Below, one piece after another: positions 12,989-14,362 of a stretch of 14,362 bases of DNA. Position 1 is the first letter of the stretch, and each line of letters opens with the position of its first letter. The stretch comes from Acetobacteraceae bacterium (GTDB lineage Bacteria > Pseudomonadota > Alphaproteobacteria > Acetobacterales > Acetobacteraceae): the NCBI GenBank assembly GCA_014377905.1, contig JACMOQ010000219.1, positions 1 through 14,362 of the forward strand, read 5' to 3'. Under the pieces are notes generated by a model. The model ran no database searches and was not told where the DNA came from. It worked only from the letters and a program-made list of their open reading frames with translations. The position numbers and the translations under genes are program-made.

Positions 12989-13450
12989 ATGCCATTCGAT
13001 GCGCCGTTTACCCTGGGCCCGTTTCAGGTCGACAGAGGTGGCCGCTTAAGCCCGACATCGCCGGATAATTTTCCCGCCTTTAATGTTACCTGGATGGGTC
13101 GCCAGATCTGGGCAACGATGAACGACGCGGATGGCGGTGGTCTGGCGCTGACCGTCGTCGTGGGGCGGGTGCCAAGCACAGCCGGGGCGATCGATGACCG
13201 GCGCCGCGAAACCCTGAGCACTCTCACGCGCTTGCCGTTGGTGCTGCCAGCAGGCTGGACCGCCCAACTGGCAGCCGATCACAGGGTGGTGCTGTCAACC
13301 CAAACCACCTTGACGATGCAACCCACCGTCACCGAACTGGTGACCGCTTTGACATCGTTCCTGCTGGATTTGGGCCCCTATCTGGAACTATTGGATGAAG
13401 CCGGCCTCGCAATCGCAGGACGGGCGGCAGTAGGGGTTGCAAAGACCTGA
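12989..13450 (+). CDS. unrecognised protein, 153 aa
   Basis: I do not recognise this family. The start ATG at 12989 is chosen over 12965 because AGGAG lies 7 nt upstream of it. The protein begins PFDAPFTLGPFQVDRGGRL and has a beta-rich first half (FNVTWMGRQIWATMN, LALTVVVGRVPS), a basic turn (DDRRRETL), then LPAGWTAQLAADHRVVLSTQ and a helical C-terminus (TELVTALTSFLLDLGPYLELLDEAGL). Two or three strands followed by a C-terminal helix recall small chaperone-like folds (YbjN / type III secretion chaperone), but this is only a shape impression. No signal peptide or membrane segment. It is divergent from psd, and its last 73 nt are antisense to the end of the LysM gene. Confidence 0.75.
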   Translation: MPFDAPFTLGPFQVDRGGRLSPTSPDNFPAFNVTWMGRQIWATMNDADGGGLALTVVVGRVPSTAGAIDDRRRETLSTLTRLPLVLPAGWTAQLAADHRVVLSTQTTLTMQPTVTELVTALTSFLLDLGPYLELLDEAGLAIAGRAAVGVAKT

Positions 13451-14362
13451 CCCGGAAATATCAAATCCGGGTTGCGGATCTGACTGAGATTGACCTGATA
13501 GATGTCGGTATAATGGACCCCGGCGCCATAAAGCCGTTGCGCAATCCGCCACAGGCTTTCCCCCGGCTGCACAACAACCGTCTGGCCACCGGCAATCGGC
13601 ACCTCACTGGCCAGCACTCGGCGGAACGGCACCTCCACCCGTGCCGCGACGCCGCCATTAGCCGCAAGCTGGTCCAAGCGTAGCACATGATCCCCGGCTG
13701 GAACCGCATCGGTTGGCCCGAGAACCCAGGTTCCGCCAGCGTCAGTGGTGACCTCGCCAAACACGCGGTTATCGACATAGATCCGTATGGGGCTGGCCGG
13801 ATCGGCGGTGCCGGAAAATCGGATCGCGCCGGCGGCATCATAATCGACAATACTCAGCGCCAGGCCCTTGCGCGGCGCTGCCGGGCCGGCCTGGGTCGGC
13901 GCCTGTAAAATCCGCGGTGCGGCGTTCAATGGGGTTAAAATTACCAACGCAGCCGCCAGGGGCGGTGCTGCCGCAGCGGTTTGTGCGATCGCCGGCGCTG
14001 GCACCACGACGATGACTGGCGCGCTGGCGCTGACCGCCGGCTGATCGCCGGTGCGGGCAGACAAGGTCAGTTCCTGCGCCCCAGGCGCGATCGGTTTGGC
14101 CGGCAGCACAACGAACTGGCCTTGCTGATCGGCTGTGGCCCGCCCGATCTCCTGACCATTCTGCTGAACCCTTACCTCGGCCCCCGGCGCCGCCCGGCCG
14201 GCAATCACGGCATTACCTTGCGGATTGACCCGAACAATATCAAAGCTGGGCACGGCAACGGCTGGGGATGGGGTGGCCGCGGTCGTTGGCAAAACGGTCG
14301 ACGCCCCAGCCACAACCGGCGACGCCGGAACCGCAACGGCTGCTTGCTGTGCGATCGGCGGG
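13378..14362 (-). CDS. LysM-domain protein with Ig-like repeats, 5' end beyond the window
   Basis: The frame is open from the right edge: before the GTG at 14313 it continues PPIAQQAAVAVPASPV and onward to 14362, so the true start lies outside. Counting from the codon at 14313-14311, residues 22-90 and about 150-232 form two beta-sandwich-like repeats (Ig-like; for example GNAVIAGRAAPGAEVRVQ and AIRFSGTADPASPIRIYVD). Ala/Pro-rich linkers separate them. A LysM domain follows at about 245-291 (VVVQPGESLWRIAQRLYG, then NPDLIFPGQVF), which should bind peptidoglycan. The tail of 20 residues past LysM lies in the antisense overlap with the preceding gene. Proteins of this layout are common cell-envelope proteins in alphaproteobacteria and are probably exported; the signal peptide would lie outside the window. 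Confidence 0.9.
   Translation of the reverse strand, partial: PPIAQQAAVAVPASPVVAGASTVLPTTAATPSPAVAVPSFDIVRVNPQGNAVIAGRAAPGAEVRVQQNGQEIGRATADQQGQFVVLPAKPIAPGAQELTLSARTGDQPAVSASAPVIVVVPAPAIAQTAAAAPPLAAALVILTPLNAAPRILQAPTQAGPAAPRKGLALSIVDYDAAGAIRFSGTADPASPIRIYVDNRVFGEVTTDAGGTWVLGPTDAVPAGDHVLRLDQLAANGGVAARVEVPFRRVLASEVPIAGGQTVVVQPGESLWRIAQRLYGAGVHYTDIYQVNLSQIRNPDLIFPGQVFATPTAARPAIARPASSNSSR

Noticed and set aside
1..14362. CRISPR array, insertion sequence, prophage or biosynthetic cluster
   Set aside because: No regularly spaced repeats, transposase, integrase, phage genes or multi-enzyme clusters were seen on either strand.

Overview
The window is GC-rich (about 60-65% by eye) with mostly chromosomal housekeeping genes. 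Gene order and protein families point to an alphaproteobacterium, most likely of the Acetobacterales/Rhodospirillales. The supporting features are the Aat of the short alphaproteobacterial type, the short pyruvoyl Psd followed by PssA, the tandem cysteine desulfurase genes joined to a [2Fe-2S] ferredoxin and mnmA, and a small cytochrome c of the c2/c550 kind. The lineage is an inference from family resemblance; no rRNA gene is present.

Layout. Positions 1-136 hold the start of a leftward gene cut by the window edge and a striking 28-bp palindrome. Positions 137-2192, all leftward, hold an unrecognised 193-aa protein, a 374-bp gap with a REP-like hairpin and a doubtful small ORF, a six-bladed NHL-repeat protein and an elongator tRNA-Met (CAU). 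Positions 2262-5937 are a tightly packed leftward operon for sulfur handling: NifS-like cysteine desulfurase, IscS-like cysteine desulfurase, adrenodoxin-type ferredoxin, then MnmA, which puts sulfur on the tRNA wobble uridine. Every junction overlaps or abuts. Rightward from 6292 run an alpha/beta hydrolase, Aat (N-end rule aminoacyl transferase) and an MsrQ-like haem membrane protein with an extended C-terminus and no MsrP partner in view.

Positions 8536-10853 are a leftward cluster in which a BrnT/BrnA toxin-antitoxin pair is followed without a break by a short-chain dehydrogenase and a P1-family (DmpA-like) aminopeptidase. A periplasmic cytochrome c (rightward) then faces the psd-pssA phosphatidylethanolamine operon (leftward) with only 4 nt between their stops. 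The right end has a small unrecognised protein (rightward) whose 3' end overlaps by 73 nt, in antisense, the 3' end of a LysM/Ig-like protein that runs off the window.

I see no rRNA, CRISPR array, insertion sequence, prophage or obvious secretion or defence island other than the BrnTA pair. The window is mostly ordinary core genome. The items most worth a second look are the 28-bp palindrome, the BrnTA-SDR-peptidase coupling, the lone extended MsrQ, the sulfur-relay operon next to a tRNA gene, and the antisense overlap at the right end. I found no convincing evidence of a wholly undescribed system.
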